Source of the DNA: Calonectria ilicicola
Taxonomy: Eukaryota; Ascomycota; Sordariomycetes; Hypocreales; Nectriaceae
DNA length: 64,000 nt
NCBI GenBank assembly: GCA_020809705.1
Contig: CP085826.1
Span: forward strand, 3,038,001 to 3,102,000
Direction: 5' to 3'
The notes below the pieces were generated by a model that was given only the letters and a program-made list of their open reading frames with translations, did no database searches and was not told the DNA's origin. Below are positions 21,929 to 31,602 of the stretch, piece by piece. Within the stretch, counting starts at the first letter, position 1; each line of letters starts with the position of its first letter. A program made the position numbers and the translations under genes.

Positions 21929-22047
21929 ACATACGACCATACCTACCAAAGAATTCGGGATCCCGTCCGCTCTCCCATAGACAAGCTGGTAAGGGGTCGA
22001 TTAGTAGTTGGGTCGGTGACGACCAGCGAATCCCGGCTGTTGTATGT
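21929..22047 (+). rRNA. 5S ribosomal RNA gene (dispersed copy)
   Basis: A 119-nt match to the filamentous-fungal 5S pattern. It opens ACATACGACCATACC and contains the internal control region with GGGATCCCGTCCGCTCTCCC and GTAGTTGGGTCGGTGACGAC. It closes GTTGTATGT, which pairs with the 5' end in a 9-bp helix I (one G-U). The helix II strands differ from the common Neurospora form but remain paired (TACCA with TGGTA), so the copy looks compensated rather than decayed. A T-run at 22051-22055 would terminate pol III. Fungi of this class scatter 5S genes singly through the genome rather than in the rDNA unit, which fits a lone copy here. Confidence 0.93.
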
Positions 22048-22390
22048 TTCTTTTTGCGCTTTCGAAAAGTGTTGAATTTTTTTTTCGGTGTGGGCCCACC
22101 ATGGTGATGCACAATAACCTTCACTCTTTGGTGGGCGGCATATAGGAGATGTTACGCTTAGGATCCTTTTTTGACGCAAGTGGTGGTGATTTCCATGGAT
22201 CTCAAGAATTATTCTTCTTTTGCCTCTGCCTTTGCGTCAAGGATAGGTGTCGACAATGACCAGTTTCCCAATTCAAAGTTCGCTCGATATAGAAACTGGT
22301 AGATATTAGATAGAACATGCTCGCTGAGAGGGGAAATGTGTTCAAAAACACCTCTCTTTTTCGATTACAGGAAATAATAACAAAACAACA
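22048..22390. other. Intergenic region, 5S rRNA to secreted-protein gene
   Basis: About 340 bases forming the promoter of the secreted-protein gene, with an A-rich leader (AACAAAACAACA) directly before the ATG. No other feature seen. Confidence 0.5.
22051..22055 (+). terminator. Pol III T-run terminator after 5S rRNA
   Basis: Five T residues four bases beyond the 5S 3' end, preceded by a shorter T stretch at 22047-22049. Confidence 0.65.
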
Positions 22391-23139
22391 ATGGTGCTTC
22401 GGTCGAGATTCAAGGTGTACTTGATGCTGGTGCTGCTTTCTACATTGGTTGCCGGAGACATGCAGAGGTTAAAGAAGATGATGGACTTCTTTGGTATCAA
22501 GGGCTTTGACTACAAACCGGGGAAAGCAATTCACGAGTGGGCGGGCTGGGATCGTACGAACCAAATGCCCAAGCAAAAAACAGTCCCCTTTATGGCTCAC
22601 GTTTACTAATAAGAAGCATCTTAGGCTGGGGTTGGGCTACATTTTACCAAGGAGAGAAGTGTACCATTGAGAGAGGAGTTTACACGCACCCGCGCCGAGA
22701 CAAGTGCGACAATAGCTGCCAGTCCTTGAACGGTGCCATCAGCGCTCTCCTGATTCACAAAAAGACGGCACTGAGAGTGTTTGCGAGCGGCGACTGCAGC
22801 GGCGACGAGATCGAGTTCACACATCGGCCCAAGGACAGGACAGGAGTGTGCGTCACTTGGGCAGAGGCTGCGTACAGCTTCCAGATAGCGAAGATGCATG
22901 GGTGTGGTTGGAAATGGGAAGTGACGGAAATGGGCGTAGGTCCGTGGCATAAGTTCTGGGATAGGGTCAAGGACGACTCGGGGCACTTGGACGACGACGA
23001 TGGTGGGAACAACGAAACCCAGCGTGAGGTCGACGTCGAAGCGAACAGCGAGCAGACGGCAAAGGCTCTCAAGCAGAACACAAAACACATGGGGGATGTG
23101 TTGGACAAGGACGCAGCGTGGAGATCGATTCATGACTGA
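22391..23139 (+). CDS. Small secreted six-cysteine protein with acidic tail (effector-like), function unknown
   Basis: Exons 22391-22553 and 22625-23139 give 225 residues. A signal peptide is evident (about 1-22, VYLMLVLLSTLVAG). The mature region has six cysteines at about 67, 82, 86, 112, 130 and 148, enough for three disulfides, with Trp/Gly-rich surroundings (WGWATFYQGEKC, GCGWKWEV). The C-terminal third is charged and disordered-looking (HLDDDDGGNNETQREVDVEA). The 71-bp intron has a GTACGA donor, a TACTAAT branch site close to the fungal consensus and a CTTAG acceptor; it rebuilds an Arg codon before WGW. I do not recognise a family. Size, secretion and cysteines fit a candidate effector or a surface protein; that is inference. 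Confidence 0.75.
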
Positions 23140-24030
23140 CGTGCATCCTTAGACCAAGGATCACCACATATACATGGGGTCGAATAAATGTCCGATGTGG
23201 GCATGGACGAGAACCAACGGGATCCGAACACATGGGCAACGGACCGACAGGGTACGGGAGTCATGTTCCCAAACCCGTTGACATGCATTGTCCAGACGGA
23301 CACGAGGGGAAGAAGCTGATGCCTATTGCTTAATAGAATGGGCACCATGTACAGGGTAGCTACGCACACACACAAACGCGACATCACGAGACCCAAATTT
23401 TTTTTTTTCATCCAGGTCAGAGAAATTGAAATGTAGCCACGTAAAACCATAGGAAGCCATCACACAAAAGCGTATAACCTCCCTCAAACGAGCGGCGGAA
23501 TGGTCTAGCAGCGGTGTCCCTCGGAATAGTGACCGCCTGTGGAAAGACGGAGGCGACCGTGACGCCCATGGAAGTGGGCGTCGATGAGGGACAGAAAGCT
23601 GCGTGGTAAGGAAGAAGAAAAATTCCAAAAGCAAGGGCAGTGCACGAGAACCTTTAAGGTACGTTAGCGTCGCTACACCAGGTGTGGGGGTCAAGAAAGA
23701 CGGGGACAGGGGTCGTGTGCCAACCGAGTAGCGGGCCGCTGAGCGACTTCACTGGTGGCCAGGCCCTATCACAGCACTCAGAGGGGTCACTTGGGTAGAT
23801 CCCCAATGATGATTAGCGGGTGGGTGATGGAGTCTGGATAGTTTTGAGCGGGTTCTTGAAGGATTCAAACCTCCGAGACATGACACACGACAGGTTTCCT
23901 AAACCTCGAGGGCTGTTGGATGATGGATTAGTTGTTGAGAGGAAAGACTACATACATACAACAAGCCAGGGGCAACTCGAATGACGTGCAGGTTTACTAC
24001 AAAAAGTGTTGCTGACTGAGCACATTACGA

Positions 24031-24056
24031 TGTGTGTGTGTGTGTGTGTGTACACA
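24031..24056. repeat. (TG)n microsatellite ending in GTGTGTACACAC palindrome
   Basis: Ten TG units (24031-24050) run directly into TACACAC, so the last part is a self-complementary GTGTGTACACAC. Such tracts can form Z-DNA or hairpins and are length-variable. Confidence 0.85.
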
Positions 24057-24615
24057 CTCTTGGTTATATAAGAAAAAAGCAAAGTGGCGGGGAGTTGGAG
24101 TTTGGGAGGCGTTGGGAGGGCGGCATCACGGGGACAAGGAGGGATGGCGTCAGACCTGTGAGAAAGTCTGGATGGATGGACGGATGGGAGACGGATGGGA
24201 GACGGAATGAGGGACAGATGCAACCGTGACTCAGAAACAGCGGTCATGTCGACACCCCCCCAAAACTGGCCCGAAGCAGGGGCACGACTTGTCTGAGGCC
24301 TCAATCCTTTTTTCTGTTTGGCAATTGCTGAATGTTGTATCCCGTAGTCGCCCACAACTAACTTCTCAAAAAGCAGGTGAAGCAGCCAATAAGCACACCC
24401 CACCCACGCGCGGGATGGTGGAGTAAGAAGAGTAGGGCGAAGTAGGTGCATCTGGCCGCCACCGAACCTGGTTCGTCGGCATCCTGGGCGAGAACATGGG
24501 AATGGTTGGTGGTTGGTACCTTGATGGCCAGAAGATGACGCTCCCCTTTTCCCCCTTTCCTGCGTCATTCACAGTTGCGCGCGCTGTGAGGTGAGATCCG
24601 GGCAAATGGCGCAGA

Positions 24616-24655
24616 TGTATGTGTGCGTATTTGTGTGTGCGTGTGTGTGTGTGCG
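24616..24655. repeat. Interrupted TG-rich microsatellite
   Basis: TG units with occasional C or A interruptions over about 40 bases, ending in a run of six TG pairs. Present upstream of ppn1. Confidence 0.75.
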
Positions 24656-26078
24656 TTGGGGCTGAGGGTTTGACACATCCAAGACCACACGATAGTAGCA
24701 ACAGCATCCATCCATTGTTTGAATTCAAAACACACATATAGACGCATTGTTAGTTGTATGCCGTTTCGAAATGCAACGAACAAAAACTAAGACGTCGTCC
24801 CCTCTTCCCCTCCGTCCCCCCATTGAAAAGGACCCATGACATGCGAGGCAGCTGCATCAAAAATGTGTCGTGTGCTCTCCCACACTGCCCGTGTAACTTG
24901 CCCCTTTCGCCCCAGGGCCTAGTCGCACTGCGCAGCTGCCATCTGGTCGCCATTCCATGCGCACACGTGGATAGCGGGCCGCCCAAGATTGGCTGCCCCC
25001 CGGACGAGTCCCGCGATGAGGGCTGGGCTTAAAAGGCGGGATGGCGGAGGATCGTCACCCATCGCAGTCAGGCGCGTGCCGGCGTGAGCACACCACACAG
25101 GCCGAAGCCCGGCATGCACGATGGCTTCTTGGTGGTGCTGGTGGTGCGGTGCTGCGGGTTTGGGGGGCTTGGGCCAGTGAGGGGGAGGGGCAGACGCTGC
25201 AGACTGCAGATTGGTGACACGAAGGCTTGGGCGCGGCGGCTTGCATGTCAAACGTGAACTTGGTATTGGTACTTGGGCATATAGATAGTTGAAGTCGTCC
25301 ACTCCTTGCTTCTGCTTGCCCAGGCACACATTGCAGAGCTGGAGATTCCCATTGTCCCCTATCACATCCCCTCTTCCCCAATTCCTCTTCTTTTTTCTTT
25401 TCTTTTCTTCTTCTTCGTGCTTGGGGAAGTGCTTCATCTTGGCCAGAGAACCAGTTCGTCGTCTTCACCGACCCAGTGGAGCCTACTTAATTTTTTTTTT
25501 CGCCTCAATTTCTTTCCACCAAACGACGCCAGGGTCCCTTAGTGGCTGGGCACGCCGTTTTGACTGGAGGGTTCCTACTTTGCTATCAAGCAAGGCCCTT
25601 CCCACCTGTGGCCGCCCCCCCCGTCGACACTTGCGCGTGGCTCGTGCTGGGTCGTTTCAGCCGACAGGAAGACCCTTGATTTTCCCTCTCTCCCGCAGGG
25701 GAATGACCTCACTCAGCAGCAGCACTGCCGCCACTGCCTGTCATTGTTTAGCGCTTTGACGTGTTTTCCTTGTGCGCAATCAGCATCTAGGCCTTCACAA
25801 CTTTCTCTTTTTTACAATTATTTTTGTTGTTTATTTTTGTTGGCATCGGCGTGCGAAATACATCATCCCCCCTGATTTCTCTCTACAACTCTCTCCTATA
25901 CCGAACCGACCCTCCCGTTGACGACAGCACATTTTTTGGGAATTACTTGGAATTTTTTAAGACAACAAGGAGGGGAAAATAAATCAAGGACCAACAAAAA
26001 AGAGACAATCCCATAGCACACAGCAGGCGCCCTAACACATTTCCCCCCCGCGCACGCACTGCGTCGTACCCCTCCATC

Positions 26079-28379
26079 ATGGCCAGCCCAGGCGCCCGAC
26101 TGCTGGTCGCGGCGGCCCTTCTGCTCCCCAGCGTGGTCTCATGGCCAATCTCAGATACCAGCAGCAGCAACAGCGTGCTCGGCACGGCAAATCAAGCCGA
26201 TGCATCCTCCTCGGTAACACCACCTTTGCATGTGCAGAAGCAGACTCGAAAGCTGCAGGGCAAGTTCCTGCATATTACAGGTACGTTTTGTATGGCGTGC
26301 GCCCTCGCATCTCACATCTCACATGCTACGACGCATGTGCATCCCATCCCGAACGAGGTCACAGTTGGGTTACGTGCCGCGTGGTGCGTTTTTGGCGGGA
26401 TGGTGTGTCAACGTTCCTTCCGGAAACTCAATTCTAATCCGACTCCGATCGCAGATTTCCATCCCGACGACTTTTACAAGCCTCACACATCCCCCGAAGA
26501 TGGCGTCGCCTGCCATCGCAAGACCGGTCCCGCCGGCGTCTTCGGCGCCGAAACCACAGAATGCGATTCGCCCATGACCCTGGTCGACGCGACCCTGGCC
26601 TGGATTCGCGATAACCTCAAGGACCAAGTCGACTTTGTCATTTGGACCGGCGACACTGCCCGCCACGACAGCGACGAGAAGATCCCCCGAAACAAGACCG
26701 ACGTCCTCTACACCAACCGCCTCGTCTCCCAAAAGGTCATCGACACCTTCTCCCAGGATGGCAGCCTCACCATTCCCGTCATTCCCACCTTTGGCAACAA
26801 TGACTTCCTGCCCCACAACATTTTCTACCCGGGGCCGAACAAGTGGCTGCAGAGCTACCTCGACATTTGGCACCGTTTCATTCCTGAGGAGCAGCGCCAC
26901 TCGTTTGGCTTTGGAGGCTGGTTCGAGGTGGAGGTGATTCCCAACAAGCTGTCCGTCTTTAGCCTCAACACCATGTACTTTTTTGACCGAAATGCTGGTG
27001 TTGATGGATGCGCTGAACCTACTGAACCCGGCTTCAAGCATCTCGAATGGTTGAGCATTCAGCTGCAGATTTTGCGTGAGCGTGGTATGAAGGCCATCTT
27101 GATGGGCCACGTCCCGCCCGCCCGAACCTCGAGCAAGCAGAATTGGGACGAAACTTGCTGGCAAAAGTACACACTGTGGCTCAAACAATTCCGCGATGTT
27201 GTCACTGGATCCTTCTTTGGCCATATGAATATCGATCATTTCTTGCTTCAAGATACCGAGGACATCGACCTCAACCTTCTCGACTATAACGAACAGACCG
27301 TACAAGTCCGAAGCTCCCTCAATGACGACTTCTCCGTTCAATCAAAGAGCGATTATCTCCAAGAGCTGAGAGAGTCTTGGAAAGGATTACCCAGCACTGC
27401 TGCATCCGATATCGATACCGAGGAAGATCTTGACGAAAACGATGCGGACGAGACTTCGAAAAAGGGCAACAACAAGAATGGAAAAAAGAAGAAGGGTCTC
27501 AGCAAGATTGGTGGCAAATACGCTGAGCGATACCAACTGTCGTTCATCAGCCCCAGCGTTGTACCCAACTACTTCCCCACCATTCGCGTCATCGAATACA
27601 ACATCACTGGCCACGAAGACTCGGCTGTTTGGGTTGACAAATATGATGCTGATGAGTCGTCTGACGTCATGCCTGAATCTTGGGATGATGAGGAGGACGA
27701 AGAGCAAGTCCGTTTGGAACTTAAGCGAGACCTCGAAACAGAGAAGAACAACAAGAAGAAGAATGGTAAAAAGGGCAAGGATGGCAAGAAGCCCAAACAC
27801 CCAAATCTTGTCATTCCCTCTGACCCCGCCAAGAAGGCCTTGCCTGGCCCGGCGTACTTCCCCCAGCCTTTCACCATGACTGGCTATACCCAATACTTTG
27901 CAAACCTCACCCATATCAACAACGACAATGGCAAGGACTCGCAGCCCCGAGAGTTCAAGTTTGAGGTCGAATACGACACCTTTACCGACAAGGTATACAA
28001 GCTTCGCGACCTGACCGTCAGGAGCTACTTGAAACTGGCCTACAGAATAGGGAAGCAGCAGTTTCAAAAGCCCAAGAATGGCAAGGGCAAGGGCAAGGGA
28101 AAATCATTGGAACAAGACGACTACAATCAAGACGAGAGTGAAATAGACACACCTGAAGAGAGCATCCGTGAATTAGAGGATGCTCCCGCGAATGTGGAGG
28201 GAAGCTCTGATGACGATACCACTCTGCAAGACGACCCAGATACAAGCGCCCAGGTGAAGAAGGGCAGGAAGAATGGAGGAAAGAAGAAGGAGAAGCTCAA
28301 CAAGGTGTGGCGACAATTCGTCATTCGAGCCTTTGTTAGCACCATGTCAGACAAGGAAGTCAAGAAGTTGACCGAGTAA
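26079..28379 (+). CDS. ppn1: Endopolyphosphatase Ppn1 (vacuolar metallophosphatase)
   Basis: Exons 26079-26280 and 26455-28379 give 708 residues. Ppn1 cleaves long inorganic polyphosphate inside the vacuole after delivery as a membrane-anchored precursor. The N-terminal hydrophobic segment (LLVAAALLLPSVVSW) is the signal or anchor. Calcineurin-type metal ligands are visible: D68-x-H70 (LHITDFHPDDF), GDTARH near 134, GNND near 182, GHVPP, and the family signature FGHMNIDHF. The C-terminal half has Lys-rich and acidic low-complexity stretches (around 450-465, 560-580 and 650-690), common in fungal Ppn1. The 174-bp intron splits the codon of catalytic Asp68 (G in exon 1, AT in exon 2). It is a multiple of three without stops, so retention would insert 58 residues into the first metal-binding motif. 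Convergent with the kelch gene. Confidence 0.93.
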   Translation: MASPGARLLVAAALLLPSVVSWPISDTSSSNSVLGTANQADASSSVTPPLHVQKQTRKLQGKFLHITGTFCMACALASHISHATTHVHPIPNEVTVGLRAAWCVFGGMVCQRSFRKLNSNPTPIADFHPDDFYKPHTSPEDGVACHRKTGPAGVFGAETTECDSPMTLVDATLAWIRDNLKDQVDFVIWTGDTARHDSDEKIPRNKTDVLYTNRLVSQKVIDTFSQDGSLTIPVIPTFGNNDFLPHNIFYPGPNKWLQSYLDIWHRFIPEEQRHSFGFGGWFEVEVIPNKLSVFSLNTMYFFDRNAGVDGCAEPTEPGFKHLEWLSIQLQILRERGMKAILMGHVPPARTSSKQNWDETCWQKYTLWLKQFRDVVTGSFFGHMNIDHFLLQDTEDIDLNLLDYNEQTVQVRSSLNDDFSVQSKSDYLQELRESWKGLPSTAASDIDTEEDLDENDADETSKKGNNKNGKKKKGLSKIGGKYAERYQLSFISPSVVPNYFPTIRVIEYNITGHEDSAVWVDKYDADESSDVMPESWDDEEDEEQVRLELKRDLETEKNNKKKNGKKGKDGKKPKHPNLVIPSDPAKKALPGPAYFPQPFTMTGYTQYFANLTHINNDNGKDSQPREFKFEVEYDTFTDKVYKLRDLTVRSYLKLAYRIGKQQFQKPKNGKGKGKGKSLEQDDYNQDESEIDTPEESIRELEDAPANVEGSSDDDTTLQDDPDTSAQVKKGRKNGGKKKEKLNKVWRQFVIRAFVSTMSDKEVKKLTE

Positions 28380-28945
28380 CGAACATAGGATTCCTCAGGT
28401 ATAGAGCCTCACGTCTCACAGACAGAGAGAGAGGACTGGTGGGCAGGCATGTTGTGTTTTTATTCTTGAATTGGGCATAAGGGCGTTTTCGGAGCATGAG
28501 CCTATCAAAGATTCCCTTGGGACGATGACTCTGTTTTATGGATGAACTAGAGTTATTTTGTCTTAGATATTACATAGATTGAGCTTCATTTGATTTTGGC
28601 ATTATACAGACGAGATCATGACCAAACATTATTTTTTTATCAACCAATTCTTCATATATTTCCATTACTGTTTAAATCGTGTGCGAGCTTTTTTTACCCA
28701 ATTAGCCCCAAATGATAGAACCGTAGAGAAAAAAAAGAAAAGGGTATCAGCGAGTGCTCCGTCTTGCTACATTGTGTTTCCTAAGTCATTCGTATCGTCA
28801 TTTTCGTTTTGCCGTTCAACTGCTAGTCGACCATCAACACCGTGCCCAAAACCCACAAACCCATTGTAATTATTAAGACATGCTGTTTTTTTTCTCTTTT
28901 ATGTTTTTTCTTTTACTTTTTTGTGCTGCTTCCATTAAACTTTAC
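28380..28945. other. Convergent 3' intergenic region, ppn1 / kelch gene
   Basis: About 565 bases, T-rich toward 28620-28930 with several T and A runs that suit 3' ends of both converging genes. No gene seen. Confidence 0.6.
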
Positions 28946-31602
28946 TTACTCTGCCCCGTTGACCACGCGCAGCGCCCTCCGCGGCCTCATTACGACGCTG
29001 AAGAATGTCGGCTCCTGACCATCCAGCAAGCCCTCAGTCGAGCCGCCGCTGTCGCTCACGTTCCCGACGGCCCCCAGCATCCGGGAGTCGTCGCTGTGGT
29101 TCGGGCGGGATGCGCTGCCTGAGGTCGTCCCGGGGCTCGGGTCCGGGAAGTCGTCAACAGGCCGCCACTTTGGCTCGACGAGGGACGGCGGCTGAGCGCC
29201 CCCGCGGTCGCTGCCGACCCAGCCGAAGAAGCTCTCGCGCGAGGACCAGTGGGTGCGGTGCCAGAACGAGGGAGCCGTCGAGTTGGTCGAGGCCACTGAG
29301 TAGCGGTTCGTCACGGCCACGTGGTGCTTGTAGGCGCGGATCTGGCGGCGGTACAGCCAGGCGCAGAAGCCGAGATAAAGAGCCAGGAGGCCGGCGATGC
29401 CAGCGACCACACCTGCGGCAACGAGACCGGGGTTGACATTCGGATCGGAGTTGGGATCGGGGTCGGGGTTGCTGGCGGACCCGGTCGGACCGGGCCCGGA
29501 GGTAACTGTGGCCGTAGCGCCGGATTGGGTAATGGTAAAGACGGGCGCCATGCCCGTCGCAAACGGCCCGTCCGATGCCCCCGCGGCCGGCGTCATTACT
29601 GTCGCGCTGCCTTCTGAATTACCGCCAATGACCTTTTGGACCGCCTCGGGCACCGAGTAGCCTCCGGAACCCGCCAGGACAAAGTTCTCCGGGTGCCAGT
29701 CGGCTGCGTGGTGACCCGCAACGAACTTGCTCCTCCACTGGAGCGACGATGCGTTAAAGACGTATGCGCTCGAGGCATCGCAGGAAGTGGCGTTGGCGAG
29801 ATAGCCCCCGATGACAATCATTTGACCATCGCGCATTGCGCACGAGTGACCAGCTCGAGGCGAAGGCTTGTCTTGGCTATTCTGCTCGACTTTGATCCAC
29901 GTGAACGAGGGGATGGTTAATATGTACATGTCATCGTATTGTGTTTGGTTGCCCTATGGACGGCTTATTAGCTATTTACTTTATGATTCCCCTCTTTAGA
30001 TCTCTTCTAGGATATTTTATTACATACATATGGTAAATTCTGGCCTCCAAAGACGTATATTTGGAAACTAGAGGCATCCGGTGCACTGGCTACGACTGCA
30101 CACGGATTGACACGCACGCTTGGTGCATCTCCAGAAGTCTGCTGATGGAACCATTCCGAGTTGGCAATGTCGTAGACGTCCAGTCTCCCGAGATCGTTGG
30201 TGAAGTTATCAGCCGTCCCGCCAGCTAAACCAATCAAGACGCCCATGTCTCCCCAACCTGGTACGAACACAAGCACGCCATCTGCTCTTTCAGGAAACAT
30301 GCCGGCTTGGACACCGCCCATGGTGATGTTGCGATAAGCGCCCTCATCACCGGCACCAACTCCGGTGGACAGCTTGGTGACCCCAGAGTTGACGTAGCCT
30401 GGGTGTGTAAACTCTAACAGGCTCTTGAGATAGACACGGTCAATGTCTTTGGACCAGCCTGGAGTCGTGGACCAGTCGAGATGGCCGCCAAAATACCAGC
30501 TTAAACCGAGTTCTGGGACCGAGAGGCCGGCACCTTCAGCAGCACGGTGGACGGCAATGCCTGAGTCCTCAGAGTTATTTCCGGATGATGTCTTTTGGTT
30601 TTTGAATTCAGTCCATGTACTGCCTGAGATGGAATACTTCCATACAGACTCTTCTACGGGATCGACGTATGGATTATCAGAGAACTCGCCACCATAGAGG
30701 TAGAGGTTGTTGTAGTCGTTCCAGAGATAGCCCATGGAGATTTTGGGAGGCCCATCCGGTATCTCCAAGCCTTTGAGAAGAGGGGAGCTGGTGTCCCAAT
30801 CCTTGGTAAGATCCAATGTGAGGAAGTAATCGTTCCATTCATTACTCTGCTGATCAATGTCCGATATTGCCCGACCACCGTACATGTAGGCGGTCCCGTT
30901 GAGGAGGGCCATCTGGAAGGCCCATCTTCTACAAGCGTCTGTTGGGCTGGTTTCTCGCTTCGCGACGAAGCCTGCATCGGCACCACTAAGTTCGATTGTG
31001 GACTGCCCATGGCGCCAACTGAAGGCCGGGAACACCAGGGCGATCAGCAACGCCAGCATGGTGAACCGCTGCATACCGGAAACGGTTTCAGGTGGCGCTG
31101 ACGAAGTGCTTTTGACTCGTGGACGGCCGGCCCTGGCTGCTAATTTGTGATACCACGACTTGGTGGGTAGCGAAAGCCGCCGGATGCGTTGAGGACGCGG
31201 TTCGGGGGGCTGGATTGTCACAATGCGCCTCTCGTTGTCTCCTTCGTCTTGGTCGTCTTGGGTCCGAGAAGGCCGTTCTGAGCCAACGTTTGGTATCTCA
31301 AAAGTATCCCTTTCTTTGTCTGGTGTCTTGAATGAGACATGTCGCTGTGTCCCCGAGACTGTATGGGTGGTAGATGGGGACGACAAATGGGCAACGTCGT
31401 CGTCCAAGCCGATTTCTTTGAAGACGGACCTCCTCCCTTTTCTAATGCAGCCACCCATCTTAAAGGGCGGCGATATCAAACCGAAACCCTCTCGAAGGCG
31501 GTCCGAAGTTACGTGAGAATTAAAACGGGGCCGTTTGGGAGGCGTAAAGCTCGTTGCAGCTGAGCCCGGGTCGGCCGATGAAGATGTATTAACGAAACCC
31601 AT
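28946..31602 (-). CDS. Kelch-repeat membrane protein with two transmembrane segments
   Basis: Minus-strand exons 31602-30028 and 29953-28946 give 860 residues. Residues 1 to about 175 are basic and Ser/Pro-rich, without a signal peptide. A hydrophobic segment (about 180-196, FTMLALLIALVFPAFSW) follows. Then comes a kelch beta-propeller of repeated YMYGG, LYLYGGEF, WYFGG, LAGG, YVFGGQ and IVIGG blades (about 235-575), a Ser/Thr/Pro stalk, a second transmembrane helix (about 702-726) and a cytoplasmic tail. Intron 29954-30027 (GTATGT..ATAG) joins FGGQNLPY to GNQTQYDDMYILTIP, continuing the kelch pattern. Fungal relatives often begin with a signal peptide; a second in-frame ATG at codon 177 would give exactly that form, so the long N-terminus may be a signal-anchor version or an over-extended model. 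Function unknown; likely a plasma-membrane or wall-facing protein. Confidence 0.82.

Larger units (their letters stand above)
23140..26078. other. 2.9-kb region upstream of ppn1
   Basis: No supported protein gene. It contains TG/CA microsatellites (separate entries), short GGATG-type repeats around 24170-24205, a CACGTG at 24964-24969, and C/T-rich leader sequence before ppn1 (25280-26060). Open frames on both strands overlap one another and carry low-complexity peptide. A T-arm-like TTTGAAT sequence on the minus strand near 23860 lacks a matching acceptor stem. Confidence 0.5.

Noticed and set aside
23845..23930. Possible minus-strand tRNA (T-arm-like GGAGG-TTTGAAT-CCTTC)
   Set aside because: No matching acceptor stem or standard seven-base anticodon loop; the T loop lacks the conserved C. 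At best a decayed tRNA.
24919..25468. Two minus-strand open frames of 137-172 codons upstream of ppn1
   Set aside because: Lie antisense to the C/T-rich ppn1 leader; the peptides are low-complexity Lys/Glu and Pro/His runs.
26370..27341. 323-codon minus-strand open frame
   Set aside because: Antisense of ppn1, which has catalytic motifs on the plus strand.
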